Below, piece by piece: positions 1 to 8,579 of a stretch of 64,000 nt of DNA. This DNA comes from Selenomonas sp. oral taxon 892 str. F0426 (lineage in GTDB: Bacteria > Bacillota > Negativicutes > Selenomonadales > Selenomonadaceae): contig NZ_KI260523.1 in assembly GCF_000468035.1 (NCBI RefSeq), forward strand, positions 248,001 through 312,000. The letters are read 5' to 3'. Both the position numbers and the translations under genes were made by a program. Each line of letters opens with the position of its first letter. Position 1 is the stretch's first letter. The notes beneath the pieces were generated by a model. The model did not search any database, had not been told where the DNA came from, and saw only the letters and a program-made list of their open reading frames with translations.

Positions 1-255
1 CGCGCGCATCTCGTCCATCACATCCATAATCAGCACAGGATGTTTTTCATACTCGGTATCGAGCGGCATAAGCTTCAGGATGCCATCGAGCATCTCCGCA
101 GCACCAATACCGTCGGCATTGATTGTAATGCCATTTTTTGCCATGGACACCGCCGGATAGAAATCATCCGCAATCACGACGAGATCTCCATGTCCCATGT
201 CTGCCAGCGCCTTCAAAAGGTCTGGACTGATGCACTTTGGAATACCTTTTAACAT
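1..255 (-). CDS. RbsD/FucU family sugar pyranase or mutarotase (3' end outside window)
   Basis: The first 85 codons are visible; the C-terminus lies left of the window. The N-terminus (MLKGIPKCISPDLLKALADM, then GHGD) is the signature of the RbsD/FucU fold, whose members interconvert sugar anomers, such as ribopyranose/furanose or fucose anomers. The ATG at 255 is preferred over the ATG at 261 because GGAGG at 264-268 sits 8 nt from it and only 2 nt from the other. It is the third gene after the LacI regulator and the SIS isomerase. Transport genes of the same sugar may follow off the left edge (inference). RbsD and FucU cannot be told apart from this fragment, though the GHGD form resembles FucU. 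Confidence 0.85.
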   Translation of the reverse strand, partial: MLKGIPKCISPDLLKALADMGHGDLVVIADDFYPAVSMAKNGITINADGIGAAEMLDGILKLMPLDTEYEKHPVLIMDVMDEMRA

Positions 256-313
256 AAGCATTGCCTCCAATCCAATATCAGCTCATGGATATGAAAGAAA
301 AGAATACGCATGA

Positions 314-877
314 TTACTCGATGTTGCGGTGACGGCTCTCCATTGTTTCGGGGGTCTCATGAAGGCGCTCCGTCAACATGATTGCCAGGATATCAAAGAG
401 AAGAAAGAGATGCTGCTCGAAGAGATTTCCCATCGGCTGTTCCGACGGAATAGTACGTGGATCCTTTCCCTTGTATACCATTGCAGGAACGAAGAGACAG
501 GCATCTGCTTCGGACGGTGTGCGCTCATTCGGGGCGCCTGTGATAACAAGACGCCGAGCGCCAGTCCGTCCTGCCTGGTCCAGCAGATAGTCAATATGAC
601 CAATACACCCAGAACCGTTGACTGCAATAAAGAGATCTCCAGTCTTCATCCCAGGAGTCGTATCATCCCAGAGCCAATGTGTCTCTTTGCCAAGATGCAT
701 CAGCCGCATGGCGAATCCACGCGATGCAATTCCCTCTCGTCCGGCACCCGTAATGAATATGCGCTTGGCTGAGGCAATTTCCCTCATTGCACCGTCAAGC
801 TCCTCCGTGGACTGTGCTGCAAAAACATTTTTGTGCTCAAGAAGTATCGTTTGATAAAGCGCTTCATAGCTTTTCAT
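314..877 (-). CDS. SIS domain protein, 6-phospho-3-hexuloisomerase (HxlB)-like
   Basis: A protein of 187 residues with one SIS (sugar isomerase) domain. ITGAGREG at about residues 42-49 and AVNGSGCIGH further on form the sugar-phosphate binding loops. Length and single-domain layout match 6-phospho-3-hexuloisomerase, which converts 3-hexulose 6-phosphate to fructose 6-phosphate; other SIS isomerases are not excluded. The start at 877 is chosen because GAGGAG lies upstream and it leaves 2 bp after lacI; the longer start at 898 would overlap lacI. It is cotranscribed with the LacI regulator and the RbsD/FucU gene. No hexulose-phosphate synthase partner is visible, so the substrate is uncertain. 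Confidence 0.8.
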   Translation of the reverse strand: MKSYEALYQTILLEHKNVFAAQSTEELDGAMREIASAKRIFITGAGREGIASRGFAMRLMHLGKETHWLWDDTTPGMKTGDLFIAVNGSGCIGHIDYLLDQAGRTGARRLVITGAPNERTPSEADACLFVPAMVYKGKDPRTIPSEQPMGNLFEQHLFLLFDILAIMLTERLHETPETMESRHRNIE

Positions 878-879
878 CT

Positions 880-1920
880 TTATGATTCTCCTCTCCACTT
901 TTCAGAACCTCGTAAAATTAATTTCGTCGGAAGAAAGATCTCATGACGTCCAGAGGCCTCTGAGCTTTCCCCCTCTTCCGCCTCAATTCGACGCGTAAGA
1001 AGGTCAATCGCATTACGCCCCATGCGGTAAACATCCCGATCGACAACGCTGAGAAAAATTCCTCCGTAATAAAGCATCTCGATCTCGTCAAATCCGATCA
1101 TGGAAACATCTTTGCCCAGCTTCATTCCAGACTCTATAAAATATCGGAGGCATCCGAGCGCCGTCATATTATTCGAGGCAAATACCGCGGTCGGAGGAGA
1201 CTCCTGCTCCATCATTTGATGCATCACAGCATAGGCACGCTCCTGGTGAAAATCCCCCTGTGCAACGTATCGCATATCGACCTTCAGATTCCACTTAGCA
1301 AAAGCGGCCTGATATCCGAGCCACCGTTCGTTCCCCGGGCGGGAATTCTCAGGACCACGAATGGTAGCAATGCGGCGATGGCCTTCCTCCAGCAGACATT
1401 CTACTGCATCCATTGCCCCACGAAAGTCTTCCGTAAACACCCCATCAAAACGACCATGCTTGAGACTGCGGTCAATCAGAACAACAGGAACCCCAGAGTC
1501 CTCGAGTGCAAGGAGCCGCTTGCACGTTTCTTCGTTATCGGCATCCACGGGGATAACTAGGACGCCGGAGAGGCGCTCTGTCTTTACCGAATCGAAGAAT
1601 CGATGCTCCTTTTCAATATTGTCATCTGTTCCATAGAGAAAAATGTTGTAACCACTTTCATCAGCTGCATTTGTAATACCACGCAGCAGCTGTGAGAAGA
1701 AGGGATTCTCTATATCTGGTATCAAAAAACCAATATTTCCAGTGTTTCCCGTACTGAGTTTTCTTGCTATAGCGTTCGGTGTATAGTCAAGTTCTGCAAT
1801 GGTTTGCAGAACCCTTTTCCTCGTTGCTTCTCTGACATGAGGACTGCCATTTAATACACGCGACACCGTCGCCGAGGAAACCTGCGCACATCGGGCAACA
1901 TCGTAGATATTAACACTCAT
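880..1920 (-). CDS. LacI family transcriptional regulator of a sugar operon
   Basis: A LacI/GalR repressor of 346 residues. The N-terminal helix-turn-helix (NIYDVARCAQVSSATVSRVL) and hinge (YTPNAIARKLSTGNTGNIGF) lead into a periplasmic-binding-protein-like effector domain ending near KLILRGSEK. The start is the ATG at 1920, 8 nt after AGGAG; upstream in-frame ATGs at 1974 and 1947 lack a site this good. It is first in an operon with the SIS isomerase and RbsD/FucU genes. A 14-bp operator-like palindrome just downstream of its own -10 suggests autoregulation. Neighbouring ribokinase and DeoC point to a pentose effector, which is inference. Confidence 0.93.
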   Translation of the reverse strand: MSVNIYDVARCAQVSSATVSRVLNGSPHVREATRKRVLQTIAELDYTPNAIARKLSTGNTGNIGFLIPDIENPFFSQLLRGITNAADESGYNIFLYGTDDNIEKEHRFFDSVKTERLSGVLVIPVDADNEETCKRLLALEDSGVPVVLIDRSLKHGRFDGVFTEDFRGAMDAVECLLEEGHRRIATIRGPENSRPGNERWLGYQAAFAKWNLKVDMRYVAQGDFHQERAYAVMHQMMEQESPPTAVFASNNMTALGCLRYFIESGMKLGKDVSMIGFDEIEMLYYGGIFLSVVDRDVYRMGRNAIDLLTRRIEAEEGESSEASGRHEIFLPTKLILRGSEKWRGES

Positions 1921-2007
1921 TGCTGCGGCTCCTTTTAGGGACTCCATGCCATCTCCTGAGAATAACTTCACCACATAGGAGGAAAATGAACAGGGATTCC
2001 ATAAATT

Positions 2008-2021
2008 TGTAACCGATTACA
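2008..2021. promoter_or_regulatory. LacI-family operator-like palindrome
   Basis: TGTAACCGATTACA is a 14-bp inverted repeat with one mismatched pair and a central CG, the usual layout of LacI/GalR operators. It lies 5 bp downstream of the -10 element of the lacI operon promoter, so a bound repressor would block initiation. Confidence 0.7.
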
Positions 2022-2026
2022 GCTTT

Positions 2027-2055
2027 AGTTTATTTGGTTTTTTTAGAATTGTCAA
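2027..2055 (-). promoter_or_regulatory. Promoter of the lacI-SIS-rbsD/fucU operon
   Basis: On the minus strand TTGACA (2050-2055), a 17-nt spacer and TAAACT (2027-2032) form a near-consensus vegetative promoter. The LacI-type operator follows at 2008-2021. Confidence 0.8.
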
Positions 2056-2086
2056 CTCAATATTGACCTAATATGGGGCTTTGTTG

Positions 2087-3022
2087 TTATAAAATTTGGG
2101 GCGGCTGATTCTTTTTGAGAAAGTCCGCCAATTCTTCTGACGACGGATAGGACATTTGCGTTCCCTTTCGCGTAACACTTAGGGCTGCAAACGCAGAGGC
2201 CTTCTGCATTGCAGCAAGAACATCAGAGTCCTGGACATAGGTGCTGGCAAAACAGCCAATAAACGCATCCCCCGCACCGGAGGTATCGACAGCATTCACA
2301 CGGTACGCCTCAACATATTTTTTTTCTTTCTCGGTCATCCAGAGTGCACCACGCCCCCCCAATGTGACGATCACATTTTTGAGACCTCGCGCGATCAGCG
2401 ATGCTGCAGCATGCTCCACATCCTCCCGTGTTTCTGTCGGCATCCCAGTAAGAATAGCAAGCTCCGTCTCATTCGGTACAAAGAAGTCACACTCACAAAC
2501 CTTGTTTATGTCAAGGCTTTTCGTCGCAGGTGCCGGATTCAAAAGAACTGGAATACGGTTCTTTTTTCCAAAAGAGATGGCATGATAAACCGTCTCCAGG
2601 GGGATTTCCAATTGAAGAATGATCATCTTGCATTTTTTTAGGTCTTCCTCTGCTGCATCAATATCTGCTGGCAGAAGCTTATTGTTTGCGCCCTTGATGA
2701 TCAGGATGCTATTTTGTCCGCTCTCATCCACAAAGATTGGCGCAACTCCACTGGACATGCCAGGAACCTTTTGAACATAGGTTGTGTCAATGCCATATTT
2801 TTTGAAGTTGGTGATGGTGTTGTCAGCAAAAATATCGCTGCCAACCTTCGTCACCATCAGTACATCGATTCCACAAACGGCCGCAGCGACCGCCTGATTC
2901 GCCCCTTTTCCTCCGCAGCCTATCGTAAAGTCAGGAGCCTCAAGCGTTTCTCCGAGAATCGGCATGCGCGTAATATAGGAGGTCAAATCCACCATATTCG
3001 AACCAATTACTGCAATTTTCAT
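2087..3022 (-). CDS. rbsK: Ribokinase
   Basis: PfkB-family kinase of 311 residues that phosphorylates ribose (or deoxyribose) to the 5-phosphate in the cytoplasm. Visible motifs are the substrate-binding GCGGKGANQA near residue 40 and the catalytic DTSGAGDAF near residue 250, with the anion hole and base Asp. The start has AGGGGG 7 nt upstream. It lies 14 bp after deoC and probably shares its promoter. Pairing with deoC suggests supply of deoxyribose 5-phosphate for DeoC, or ribose salvage; the LacI/RbsD group next door supports pentose use. Confidence 0.93.
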   Translation of the reverse strand: MKIAVIGSNMVDLTSYITRMPILGETLEAPDFTIGCGGKGANQAVAAAVCGIDVLMVTKVGSDIFADNTITNFKKYGIDTTYVQKVPGMSSGVAPIFVDESGQNSILIIKGANNKLLPADIDAAEEDLKKCKMIILQLEIPLETVYHAISFGKKNRIPVLLNPAPATKSLDINKVCECDFFVPNETELAILTGMPTETREDVEHAAASLIARGLKNVIVTLGGRGALWMTEKEKKYVEAYRVNAVDTSGAGDAFIGCFASTYVQDSDVLAAMQKASAFAALSVTRKGTQMSYPSSEELADFLKKNQPPQIL

Positions 3023-3036
3023 ATCGCGTCCCCCTC

Positions 3037-3681
3037 TTATCCCGCAACGATCTTAACGCCGCTGCTCGTACCAAGCCGTGTAGCTCCCGCAGCGACCATT
3101 TCCTCGGCATCGACACGGCTGCGAACCCCTCCGGATGCCTTGACCCCCATTTTCTCTCCCACCGTTTCGCGCATCAATCGAACATCATCCGCGACGGCTC
3201 CGCCTGTAGAAAATCCAGTCGATGTCTTCACGAAATCGGCGCCCGCCTCCTGGGCCAAGCGACAAGCAATGCGCTTTTCTTCATCGGTGAGAAGACACGT
3301 CTCGATAATCACCTTTGTAAGCGCTTTCCCTTTTGCTGCATCGACAACACTTTTGATATCAGCACGTACGTAGTCGTAATCCTGATCTTTCAAACGCCCG
3401 ACAGGAATCACCATGTCGACTTCTTCTGCACCGTCTTCAATTGCCGTTTTCGCCTCGAAAGCCTTTACTTCAGAGGGGGTTGCTCCCTGAGGGAAGCCGA
3501 TTACAGTACACGTTTTTACACCAGTTCCCTTTAGTTTTTCTGCTGCATAAGAAACCCAGATGGGACTAACACAAACCGACGCAAACTGATATTCTTTTGC
3601 CTCTTTCAGGAGTTTATCAAGATCTGCTTTCTGTGCCTCTGTTTTGAGTAGGGTATGGTCAATCATTTTTGCAAAATCCAT
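3037..3681 (-). CDS. deoC: Deoxyribose-phosphate aldolase
   Basis: Class I aldolase of 214 residues that splits 2-deoxyribose 5-phosphate into glyceraldehyde 3-phosphate and acetaldehyde. The Schiff-base lysine lies in [21 protein letters not shown] and the C-terminal KASGGVRS phosphate-binding region are also typical. The start is the ATG at 3681, with AGGAGGG 5 nt upstream; the longer in-frame start at 3714 has no ribosome binding site. It is the first gene of a deoC-rbsK pair with its own promoter. Confidence 0.95.
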   Translation of the reverse strand: MDFAKMIDHTLLKTEAQKADLDKLLKEAKEYQFASVCVSPIWVSYAAEKLKGTGVKTCTVIGFPQGATPSEVKAFEAKTAIEDGAEEVDMVIPVGRLKDQDYDYVRADIKSVVDAAKGKALTKVIIETCLLTDEEKRIACRLAQEAGADFVKTSTGFSTGGAVADDVRLMRETVGEKMGVKASGGVRSRVDAEEMVAAGATRLGTSSGVKIVAG

Positions 3682-3721
3682 ACGATCCCTCCTAGAAATA
3701 TTAAGAATTTTCAATGATGAA

Positions 3722-3750
3722 ATTTTAGCATTCTTTTTGTAGATTGTAAA
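3722..3750 (-). promoter_or_regulatory. Promoter of deoC-rbsK
   Basis: TTTACA (3745-3750), 17-nt spacer, TAAAAT (3722-3727) on the minus strand, about 40 bp upstream of the deoC start. The sequence TTTCATCATTGAAA just downstream of the -10 (3709-3722) is a short inverted repeat that could be an operator. Confidence 0.7.
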
Positions 3751-3805
3751 GGCTCTAATATTTTGCCAATGTATCTTTCGCTTCTCTTATTGAATTTCTA
3801 AATAA

Positions 3806-3844
3806 ATACAGCAGAACGGCCGGGATCAGCCAATTCTGCTGTAT
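3806..3844 (-). terminator. Rho-independent terminator of glmS
   Basis: An 11-bp perfect stem (ATACAGCAGAA / TTCTGCTGTAT) with an inner GGC/GCC pairing, followed on the minus strand by TTTATTTA. It lies 16 bp past the glmS stop. Confidence 0.8.
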
Positions 3845-3859
3845 GTCATTTATTCAGCT

Positions 3860-5689
3860 TTACTCTACGGTAACGGATTTCGCAAGGTTGCGCGGCTTGT
3901 CTACATCGCAGCCACGTGTGATTGCTGCATAGTAGGCGAGCAGCTGCAGTGGAATCACTGAGAGAATCGGCATGATGAACTCATCCGATGCAGGTACATG
4001 CATAACGTGATCGACATATTTCTCGAGTTCCATATCCCCCTCTGCCGCAATACCGATGACAACAGCATCACGCGCCTTTACCTCTTTGATGTTGGAGAGT
4101 GTCTTTTCATAGACGCTGCGCTGTGTCGCGAGTGCAATCACAGGCACTCCCTCAACAATCAGGGCAAGTGTTCCGTGCTTCAGCTCACCTGCTGCATATG
4201 CTTCAGCATGAATATAGGAGATCTCCTTGAGCTTGAGTGAGCCCTCAAGGGACACGGCATAGTCGAGACCGCGTCCAATGTAGAAGACATCCTCGTTGAA
4301 GCCATATCGCCTAGCGAAGGTCTTGATCGGATCGACGTCGGACAGAATCTCCGAGATCTGTGACGGAATCTCCTGCAGCTGCATCACAAGCTCTGCCGTA
4401 CGCTCCTGTGCAATCGCCCCTTTGATCTCTGCCATGTAGAGTGCAAGCATGAAGAAGAGGACAAGCTGCGTCGTATACGCCTTGGTCGAAGCAACGGCGA
4501 TCTCAGGCCCCGCCCACGTATAGACAACCTGATCCGCTTCACGTGCAATGGAGGAGCCGACCACATTCGTGATCGCAAGCGTCTTTGCTCCACGGCGCTT
4601 CGACTCCTTGAGCGCGGCAAGCGTATCGCTCGTCTCACCAGACTGGGAAACGACAATGAGGAGCGTATGCTCATCGACAATCGGGTCACGGTAACGGAAC
4701 TCCGAGGCAACATCCACCTCAACGAGAACGCGTGCCATTTTCTCGATGTAATACTTGCCCACAAGACCTGCATGATACGCCGTTCCGCAGGCAACGATAT
4801 AGATCTTGTTGAACGCGTTCAAATAGTCCGCATCCCAAGCAAGTTCTTCGAAGGAAACCGCCTTCTTGTCTGCCGTGACGCGCTGACTCATCGTATCGCG
4901 TACCGCCTTCGGCTGCTCGTGGATTTCCTTGAGCATAAAATGCTCATATCCGCCCTTCTCCGCCGCCTCAGCGTTCCACGTAACCTCAAACACTTTCTTC
5001 GGCACAGGAGCCCCCAGATGGTTCGTCACCTCGACTCCATCTTTACGGACGAGAGCAACTTCTCCATCTCCAAGAATATACGTACGGCGTGTACGAGAAA
5101 TAATCGCTGGAATATCGGAGGCAATGAAGTTCTCCCCCTCACCAAGCCCAATGATGAGCGGATTGTCCTGCTTCGTACAGATGAGCATGTCAGGATGCTT
5201 GCGGCTCATAAATGCGAGCGCATAGGATCCCTCGATCCGCTCTAAAACCGCGCGTACAGCAGCAACAAAATCTCCTGTATAGACCTCCTCTATGAGGTGA
5301 ACAACGACTTCCGTATCCGTTTCGGATTTGAATACATGCCCCTTTGCGACGAGTTCTTCCTTCAGTGAAAGATAGTTCTCGATGATGCCGTTGTGTACGA
5401 TGGCAAAGTCGCCGTGGCAATCCGTATGGGGGTGTGAGTTGACATCAGACGGACGCCCATGGGTTGCCCAGCGTGTATGACCGATCCCAAGGCTTCCGAC
5501 AGGCATATTCCCCTTGATCTTTTCGCGCAGCGCTGCAAGACGACCAACGCTCTTTTCAACGCGGATGTTCTCACCATTGTAGACAGCAATTCCCGCCGAG
5601 TCATACCCGCGATACTCGAGCTTCGAAAGACCATCCAACAGAAACTCTGCTGCCTGACGATCTCCAACGTAACCAACAATTCCACACAT
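3860..5689 (-). CDS. glmS: Glutamine--fructose-6-phosphate aminotransferase (isomerizing)
   Basis: A protein of 609 residues that makes glucosamine 6-phosphate from fructose 6-phosphate and glutamine, the first step toward UDP-GlcNAc for peptidoglycan and LPS. It begins MCGIVGYVG, so Cys2 becomes the N-terminal nucleophile of the glutaminase domain (about residues 2-220). Two SIS domains follow, and the C-terminus DKPRNLAKSVTVE is typical. The start at 5689 has AGGAGGT 7 nt upstream. Longer open frames upstream are noncoding because they run through the glmS ribozyme. Expression is probably controlled by that ribozyme. Confidence 0.98.
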   Translation of the reverse strand: MCGIVGYVGDRQAAEFLLDGLSKLEYRGYDSAGIAVYNGENIRVEKSVGRLAALREKIKGNMPVGSLGIGHTRWATHGRPSDVNSHPHTDCHGDFAIVHNGIIENYLSLKEELVAKGHVFKSETDTEVVVHLIEEVYTGDFVAAVRAVLERIEGSYALAFMSRKHPDMLICTKQDNPLIIGLGEGENFIASDIPAIISRTRRTYILGDGEVALVRKDGVEVTNHLGAPVPKKVFEVTWNAEAAEKGGYEHFMLKEIHEQPKAVRDTMSQRVTADKKAVSFEELAWDADYLNAFNKIYIVACGTAYHAGLVGKYYIEKMARVLVEVDVASEFRYRDPIVDEHTLLIVVSQSGETSDTLAALKESKRRGAKTLAITNVVGSSIAREADQVVYTWAGPEIAVASTKAYTTQLVLFFMLALYMAEIKGAIAQERTAELVMQLQEIPSQISEILSDVDPIKTFARRYGFNEDVFYIGRGLDYAVSLEGSLKLKEISYIHAEAYAAGELKHGTLALIVEGVPVIALATQRSVYEKTLSNIKEVKARDAVVIGIAAEGDMELEKYVDHVMHVPASDEFIMPILSVIPLQLLAYYAAITRGCDVDKPRNLAKSVTVE

Positions 5690-5723
5690 AAAAAATACCT
5701 CCTGACAGAAAAGATTTCTCTCA

Positions 5724-5876
5724 GGGATTTCGCTCCATCTGCAGCTTTGTCCACAGGATCGCCCCTGTGCTTTTACCACAGACTCTCGACAGAGCGTGCC
5801 GGAAGGCATCCGCTGACGGCTCGACAACCTTCTCCTCGTCCTCTGAAATACCCCATTCTATTTCAGAGCCAGCGCT
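5724..5876 (-). ncRNA. glmS ribozyme (glucosamine 6-phosphate riboswitch)
   Basis: The minus-strand leader of glmS carries the conserved glmS ribozyme elements in order. These are AGCGC with the cleavage site 5' of the G (between 5876 and 5875); a P1 hairpin TCTGAAAT/ATTTCAGA; GACGAGGAGAAGGTTGTCGA; GCGGATGCCTTCCGG; and a CACAGG/CCTGTG hairpin followed by GACAAAG. The known ribozyme cleaves its own mRNA when glucosamine 6-phosphate binds, giving feedback on GlmS. The 3' boundary is approximate. Confidence 0.93.
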
Positions 5877-5942
5877 AAGAAACAATTTCTTTTCAGTATA
5901 TGAAATCCCCATATACCGCCATATTCGACGATATACAGGGAC

Positions 5943-5971
5943 ATTCTATCCGATATCATACAAGAAGTCAA
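5943..5971 (-). promoter_or_regulatory. Promoter of glmS
   Basis: TTGACT (5966-5971), 17-nt spacer, TAGAAT (5943-5948) on the minus strand. Transcription would start about 60 nt before the ribozyme cleavage site. Confidence 0.8.
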
Positions 5972-6000
5972 TCCGTCTGAAGGGAGTCTCATGTGCCAAT

Positions 6001-6034
6001 AAAAAACTCAGCCAACTCTATTGAATCGACTGAG
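6001..6034 (-). terminator. Terminator of the tRNA-Tyr/tRNA-Met unit
   Basis: Minus-strand stem CTCAGTC/GGCTGAG followed directly by TTTTTT, 13 bp after the CCA end of tRNA-Met. Confidence 0.75.
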
Positions 6035-6047
6035 CTCTATTTTTATA

Positions 6048-6124
6048 TGGTGGCGGCACAGAGATTTGAACTCCGGACACTGCGGGTATGAACCGCATGC
6101 TCTAGCCAACTGAGCTATGCCGCC
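6048..6124 (-). tRNA. tRNA-Met (CAT)
   Basis: A 77-nt tRNA with encoded CCA. The acceptor pair is GGCGGCA/TGCCGCC, the anticodon stem TGCGG/CCGCA encloses loop TTCATAC, and the T loop is GTTCAAATC. The 5' G paired in the acceptor stem and the overall sequence fit an elongator tRNA-Met. A lysidine-modified tRNA-Ile2 has the same CAT anticodon and cannot be fully excluded by eye. Confidence 0.93.
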
Positions 6125-6126
6125 AG

Positions 6127-6212
6127 TGGTGGGCAGGGATGGATTCGAACCATCGTAATCCGAAGATGACAGATTTACAGTCTGTTGCCTTTAACCACTC
6201 GGCCACCTACCC
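6127..6212 (-). tRNA. tRNA-Tyr (GTA)
   Basis: An 86-nt class II tRNA with long variable arm and encoded CCA. The acceptor stem is GGGTAGG/CCTGCCC. The anticodon stem ACAGA/TCTGT encloses CTGTAAA, giving GTA. It lies just upstream of tRNA-Met in the same transcript. Confidence 0.95.
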
Positions 6213-6225
6213 ATAAGCCTCGACA

Positions 6226-6255
6226 AGTATATGCGATAATACGCTGTCTTGTCAA
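6226..6255 (-). promoter_or_regulatory. Promoter of the tRNA unit
   Basis: TTGACA (6250-6255), 18-nt spacer, TATACT (6226-6231) on the minus strand, between the lysS stop and tRNA-Tyr. The tRNAs can therefore be made independently of lysS. Confidence 0.8.
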
Positions 6256-6268
6256 GGCATTTCTAAAA

Positions 6269-7783
6269 TTATTCCGCCAGTGGCTTCATCGTCGGGAAGA
6301 GCAGCACATCACGAATAGAAGGACTGTCTGTCAGCAGCATGACGAGGCGGTCAATGCCAATACCGAGGCCACCTGTCGGCGGAAGGCCATATTCGAGTGC
6401 TGTGATAAAGTCACGATCCATGACATGCGCCTCGGCATCTCCCGCTTCTCTCTGCGCAAGCTGATCCATGAATCGCTGCTCCTGATCGATCGGATCATTC
6501 AGCTCTGTAAATCCGTTTGCGAGCTCACGCCCATAGACGAAGAACTCAAAGCGATCCGTGATGCGCGGGTCATCCGCATTTCGCTTAGCAAGCGGAGAAA
6601 TCTCCGTAGGATGTCCTGTGATAAAGGTCGGCTGCATGAGTCCATCCTCAACCTTTTCCTCAAAAGCCGCATTGAGGATTCCGCCAATACCATGACGTTC
6701 CTCAAAGGGAACACCAATCTCACGAGCCATCGCACGTGCCTCATCGACGGTCTGACAGGAGAGGAAATCCCTCCCCGTTTCCTCACGCACAGCATCATTC
6801 ATGCTGATCGTACGGACACTCCCCAGGTCGATCTCAACCCCCTGATAGGTAATCTTTGTTGTACCTAGTACATCCTCGGCAGCTTGCCGAACAATTCCCT
6901 CCGTGATTTCCATGAGGTCACGATGATCGGCAAATGCCTGATAGATTTCAATGGACGTAAACTCCGGATTGTGACGCACATCCATGCCCTCATTACGGAA
7001 GATCCGCCCCATCTCATAGACGCGGTCAAGTCCACCGACAATCAGGCGCTTTAGACTAAGCTCCGTTGCAATACGGAGGTAGAGGTCGATGTCAAGGGCA
7101 TTGTGGTGCGTGATAAAAGGACGCGCTGCAGCACCGCCTGCAAGTGTTGAGAGTACGGGGGTCTCCACCTCGAGGAAGTCCCGCGTGTCGAGATAACGGC
7201 GGATGGACTGGATGATCTTCGTCCGCTTGCGGAATACCTCACGCACCTCATGGTTGACCATGAGGTCGAGATAGCGCTGACGATAGCGCGTATCGACATC
7301 CTTAAGTCCATGGAACTTCTCAGGCAGAGGACGCAGCGATTTGGAGAGGAGGTCGAAATCCTCAACACGTACGGTGACCTCTCCACGCCGCGTCTTAAAT
7401 ACAACACCACGAATGCCGATGATATCGCCGATGTCAAGTCTCTTGAACTCTTCCTTGTATTTCTGCTCGCCTAGAACATCCATCTTGAAATAGACCTGTA
7501 TATTGCCTGTACGGTCATTCAATGTGGAGAAGGATGCTTTTCCGTGTCCGCGTATTGCCATCAATCGACCGGCAATACGAACCTCCTCCTCTCCTTCCTC
7601 ATCTTCGGCAAGATAGTCGTATTTCTCTTTCAGGGCAGAGGCATAGTCTGTGACCTCAAAGCGATGTCCGAACGGAGGAACGCCCATGGCTCGAAACGCA
7701 TCCATCTTTTCACGCCGGACACGCATCATCTCACTCAGATCCTGCTCCGGCGCATTTGCTGTGTTTTCTCTTTCTTCAGCCAT
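6269..7783 (-). CDS. lysS: Lysine--tRNA ligase, class II
   Basis: Class II lysyl-tRNA synthetase of 504 residues. The N-terminal OB-fold anticodon-binding domain covers about residues 65-170 ([18 protein letters not shown]). The catalytic domain shows motif 2 ([19 protein letters not shown]) and motif 3 ([12 protein letters not shown]). The acidic N-terminus before the OB fold is ordinary for the family. It follows greA by 9 bp, a common Firmicutes pairing, and closes a long minus-strand gene run. Confidence 0.97.
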   Translation of the reverse strand: MAEERENTANAPEQDLSEMMRVRREKMDAFRAMGVPPFGHRFEVTDYASALKEKYDYLAEDEEGEEEVRIAGRLMAIRGHGKASFSTLNDRTGNIQVYFKMDVLGEQKYKEEFKRLDIGDIIGIRGVVFKTRRGEVTVRVEDFDLLSKSLRPLPEKFHGLKDVDTRYRQRYLDLMVNHEVREVFRKRTKIIQSIRRYLDTRDFLEVETPVLSTLAGGAAARPFITHHNALDIDLYLRIATELSLKRLIVGGLDRVYEMGRIFRNEGMDVRHNPEFTSIEIYQAFADHRDLMEITEGIVRQAAEDVLGTTKITYQGVEIDLGSVRTISMNDAVREETGRDFLSCQTVDEARAMAREIGVPFEERHGIGGILNAAFEEKVEDGLMQPTFITGHPTEISPLAKRNADDPRITDRFEFFVYGRELANGFTELNDPIDQEQRFMDQLAQREAGDAEAHVMDRDFITALEYGLPPTGGLGIGIDRLVMLLTDSPSIRDVLLFPTMKPLAE

Positions 7784-7792
7784 CCCTGCTCC

Positions 7793-8263
7793 TTACTTCT
7801 TAATATCCATGATTTTGTACTGAATAACCCCTGCTGGTGCATTGACATGTACTACGTGGTCAATGTTTTGTCCAAGTAACGCCATTCCAAGGGGGGACTC
7901 ATTTGAGATTTTCCCCTCATCCGGATCCGCCTCGGTGGACCCCACGATGAGGAAGGTTTCCTCTTCATCGAATTCGAGGTCCTTCACCGTTACACGACTT
8001 CCCATGGTAACAGTTTTACCGTCTCCCGCTTTGATGATATCGGAGTTGCGTATTTTGACCTCAAGTTCTTGAATCTCTCCCTCAAGGAATGCCTGTTCAT
8101 TCTTCGCATCATCATATTCGGAGTTCTCGGAGAGATCGCCGAGTGCAATGGCGGCCTTGAGGCGTTCAGCAACCTCGATGCGCCGAACACTTTTGAGATA
8201 GTTGAGCTTTTCAACGAGCTTGTTATAGCCGTCCTCGGTCAGCATGACCTTCTTCTCTGTCAT
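7793..8263 (-). CDS. greA: Transcription elongation factor GreA
   Basis: A protein of 156 residues. The N-terminal coiled coil (about residues 10-75) has the acidic tip DLSENSEYDDAKNEQ, which enters the RNA polymerase secondary channel and stimulates cleavage of backtracked RNA. The C-terminal FKBP-like domain contains DEEETFLIVGSTEADP and SPLGMALLG. Length and motifs are standard for GreA. It lies between a GIY-YIG gene and lysS with gaps of 13 and 9 bp, so cotranscription is likely. Confidence 0.97.
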   Translation of the reverse strand: MTEKKVMLTEDGYNKLVEKLNYLKSVRRIEVAERLKAAIALGDLSENSEYDDAKNEQAFLEGEIQELEVKIRNSDIIKAGDGKTVTMGSRVTVKDLEFDEEETFLIVGSTEADPDEGKISNESPLGMALLGQNIDHVVHVNAPAGVIQYKIMDIKK

Positions 8264-8276
8264 GAAATGATCTCCT

Positions 8277-8579
8277 TTATTGCATTGCTATATATTTATT
8301 GGTATCTTCCACCAGTGCGGCGATGTCTGCATTTTCCAGCCCCGTGTGAATGAGTGCAAGACGCTGTGCTCTGCGAAGCTTTTTGAACTCACGTTCCCGT
8401 TTTTGCGCCTCCTCTTTTGTCGCAAAGGGCTCTGCATAGGCAAGGCGAACCGGTCGGCGCGAACGCGTGTATTTCGCACCATGTCCTTCATTGTGCGCAT
8501 GGAGGCGTTTTTTTAGATCATTCGTCCATCCGGCGTATAGGCTGCCGTCGGCACACAATAAAAGGTATGCATAGTTCAT
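8277..8579 (-). CDS. GIY-YIG nuclease superfamily protein (UPF0213/YhbQ-like)
   Basis: A 100-residue protein made of a single GIY-YIG domain. [19 protein letters not shown] holds the two strand motifs (here YLL and YAG), followed by the conserved Arg and [17 protein letters not shown]. This small stand-alone family is common, and its biological role is largely unknown; catalytic residues appear present. The start overlaps the stop of the cyclophilin gene by 4 bp (ATGA), suggesting translational coupling. Confidence 0.92.
   Translation of the reverse strand: MNYAYLLLCADGSLYAGWTNDLKKRLHAHNEGHGAKYTRSRRPVRLAYAEPFATKEEAQKREREFKKLRRAQRLALIHTGLENADIAALVEDTNKYIAMQ

Noticed and set aside
5690-5827. 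N-terminal extension of GlmS
   Set aside because: GlmS must begin with Cys after Met removal, and the upstream codons are the glmS ribozyme.
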